Source: Salinibacter grassmerensis
GTDB taxonomy: Bacteria; Bacteroidota; Rhodothermia; Rhodothermales; Salinibacteraceae
DNA length: 64,000 bases
Direction: 5' to 3'
Assembly: GCF_947077765.1 (NCBI RefSeq)
Contig: NZ_CAMTTF010000003.1
Location: 310,001 to 374,000 of the forward strand
A program made the translations under genes and the position numbers. The notes beneath the pieces were generated by a model. It made no database searches. It was not told the DNA's origin and saw only the letters and a list, made by a program, of their open reading frames with translations. This document shows, one piece after another, positions 62,897 to 64,000 of the stretch; the first letter of the stretch is position 1; each line of letters starts with the position of its first letter.

Positions 62897-64000
62897 CTAC
62901 CGACTTCGACGCGCCTTCTCGATTACAGAAGAGTCGCGCACTCCAATGTACCCCTGTGTCCAGTATCGCGGAGAAAGAGTATTTCGTTCGACCGAGTTCA
63001 TAAAAGCTATGCGGCGCTCTGTCACCGTAGTTAAATCGCGAAGGCTACTCCCGACCACCAGTACGGCACTCACAAGGAGAGCACAGAAAATCGCGTGAGC
63101 ACGAAAAGAGCAGGCGTCATTAGAAAGGTTTCTTGAGAACTGGTATCGCCCCCACACCCATCCCCCTACTAGAGCAAGAAGCACTTGACTCAATGGGGCC
63201 AGTATGAGACCGCTTACCATCGAATGCGCCACTCCAGCCAATACAGCCGCCGCAAAACTCACCTGTATACAGCTCGATGTCTTCCCATTGCACTCAATGA
63301 TGCTCCTCTCTTGCAGTAGCCAAGACCAAATTCCCCAGATGGTGAGACTGGCCATGATGATGGTAGACGGGATGCCCCACTCTCCCAGCCACTGCATGAC
63401 CGCATTGTGCGGACTCGCCCCGGTCGCATAGTGATACGGAGGCCAGGCAAAGTGCATTGGTCCAGCTCCCAGAAAGGGGTGCGCCCAGGCCATTTCCAAG
63501 CATGTTCGCCAATATTGGAGACGTTGGGAATTATGACTCACATCAGTGAACCTATCAGCTACCGGAGGAACCGAATCGGCAGAAAACAAGAGGTAGTATA
63601 ACCCAAGCCCCAGAACCAGCCCCACTCCCTGAATAAGGATCCATTTTTTAGCCCCAGAACGGAAGAGAATGCCTACTCCTACCGCAGCAGTGGTCATTGC
63701 CAGAAGGGTTCCACGGACATCGGATGCGAAAATCAATGCCCACCACAGTATCACCAGCGCAAATATCGCCGCTTTGCTGAATCGCCATCGTCCGAAATAA
63801 CCTAACGCTCCACTCGCAAGGAGTGGAAGAGTCAGTGTCTGATACTGATTAAAGATGCGGACATTGGCGAAATTAGTTGGCCCGTCCGGCCAGGGATTAG
63901 CATTGGAGACGATCAGGTACTTAGCGTACCCGGCGGAGAAGTATACAGCGTACATCATCGCACTGACGACTACAGTACCCAGAATCATTTTCTCGGCTCG
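62897..64000 (-). CDS. O-antigen ligase/polymerase-like membrane protein, N-terminus cut by window edge
   Basis: At least 363 residues. The frame remains open through the window end, so an ATG at 63988 may be internal. About nine hydrophobic segments are visible. The Wzy_C/O-antigen ligase signature is 'RLQYWRTCLEMAWAHPFLGAGP', followed by 'ATGASPHNAVMQWLGEWGI' (the family's 'HN..l....e.Gi.g' region). It should polymerise or ligate surface polysaccharide at the inner membrane. Base composition is less GC-rich than the pilus genes, a weak hint of separate origin, as is common for polysaccharide loci. Confidence 0.85.
   Translation of the reverse strand, partial: RAEKMILGTVVVSAMMYAVYFSAGYAKYLIVSNANPWPDGPTNFANVRIFNQYQTLTLPLLASGALGYFGRWRFSKAAIFALVILWWALIFASDVRGTLLAMTTAAVGVGILFRSGAKKWILIQGVGLVLGLGLYYLLFSADSVPPVADRFTDVSHNSQRLQYWRTCLEMAWAHPFLGAGPMHFAWPPYHYATGASPHNAVMQWLGEWGIPSTIIMASLTIWGIWSWLLQERSIIECNGKTSSCIQVSFAAAVLAGVAHSMVSGLILAPLSQVLLALVGGWVWGRYQFSRNLSNDACSFRAHAIFCALLVSAVLVVGSSLRDLTTVTERRIAFMNSVERNTLSPRYWTQGYIGVRDSSVIEKARRSR

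Noticed and set aside
1-64000. tRNA, rRNA, tmRNA or CRISPR arrays
   Set aside because: No T-loop/acceptor pattern, rRNA segment or regularly spaced repeats were recognised when reading both strands; a covariance-model scan would be decisive.

Overview
The window is a GC-rich bacterial chromosome segment with strongly acidic predicted proteins (many D/E-rich tails, for example in ClpC, DnaK and the HTH protein at 19.5-19.9 kb). It also carries a YtxJ/BrxC-type bacillithiol protein, a SpoIID-like protein, a TonB-dependent receptor, MscS, and NhaC and AGCS sodium-coupled carriers. Together these suggest a halophilic member of the Bacteroidota/Rhodothermota line, probably Salinibacter-like. That is an inference from gene content and composition; no rRNA or tRNA was seen to confirm it.

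Layout. 0-1.6 kb: the 5' part of an aminotransferase, guanine deaminase (guaD) and an orphan YopX-domain protein. 1.6-2.75 kb: no intact gene, but a decayed duplicate of the 5' end of the S9 peptidase gene located at 4.5 kb, plus other gene-like debris. 2.75-9.4 kb: secreted or envelope proteins (arylsulfotransferase-like, S9 peptidase, a lipoprotein nuclease/phosphatase, a small membrane protein). 9.6-13 kb: A-type Fe-S carrier and clpC with a strong terminator. 13-19.5 kb: Dph6-like ATP pyrophosphatase, two tandem double-domain universal stress proteins, a methyltransferase, an M3 oligoendopeptidase, and the YtxJ-TlpA thiol pair. 19.5-24.9 kb: two unknown genes and an HTH protein, a YdjM-type membrane protein, MscS, OsmC and a quinone oxidoreductase. 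25-27.7 kb: the cinA, pyrE, pgsA run on the minus strand. 28-34.7 kb: dnaK, tatD, a SpoIID-like protein and a TonB receptor. 34.7-44.9 kb: a long minus-strand run (isoaspartyl peptidase, M23 lipoprotein, cobalamin adenosyltransferase, BtuD-like ATPase, methyltransferase, def, cupin, NhaC antiporter, upp, AGCS symporter). 45.9-46.9 kb: galT. 47.5-49.8 kb: a SnoaL-like protein, a MarR regulator with visible palindromic operators, gatC and a TIM-barrel isomerase. 62.9-64 kb: an O-antigen ligase-like gene that runs off the window.

The most interesting region is 49.85-62.55 kb, a contiguous minus-strand type IV pilus-like locus. In transcription order it holds pilC, pilB, three pilin-like membrane-anchored proteins, pilT, a PilM/PilN-like gene fused to a C-terminal SPOR domain, a PilO/PilP-like fusion and a PilQ-like secretin with a glycine-rich insert. 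The PilM/N gene is split by a frameshift exactly at a run of nine G residues. This is either a phase-variable contingency tract or a sequencing/assembly indel. No canonical GFxxxE major pilin and no prepilin peptidase are in the window.

Functionally, much of the window concerns the envelope (pili, peptidases, receptor, carriers), proteostasis (ClpC, DnaK, PepF, deformylase) and thiol/redox or stress responses (YtxJ, TlpA, OsmC, Usp), with scattered nucleotide-salvage genes (guaD, pyrE, upp).
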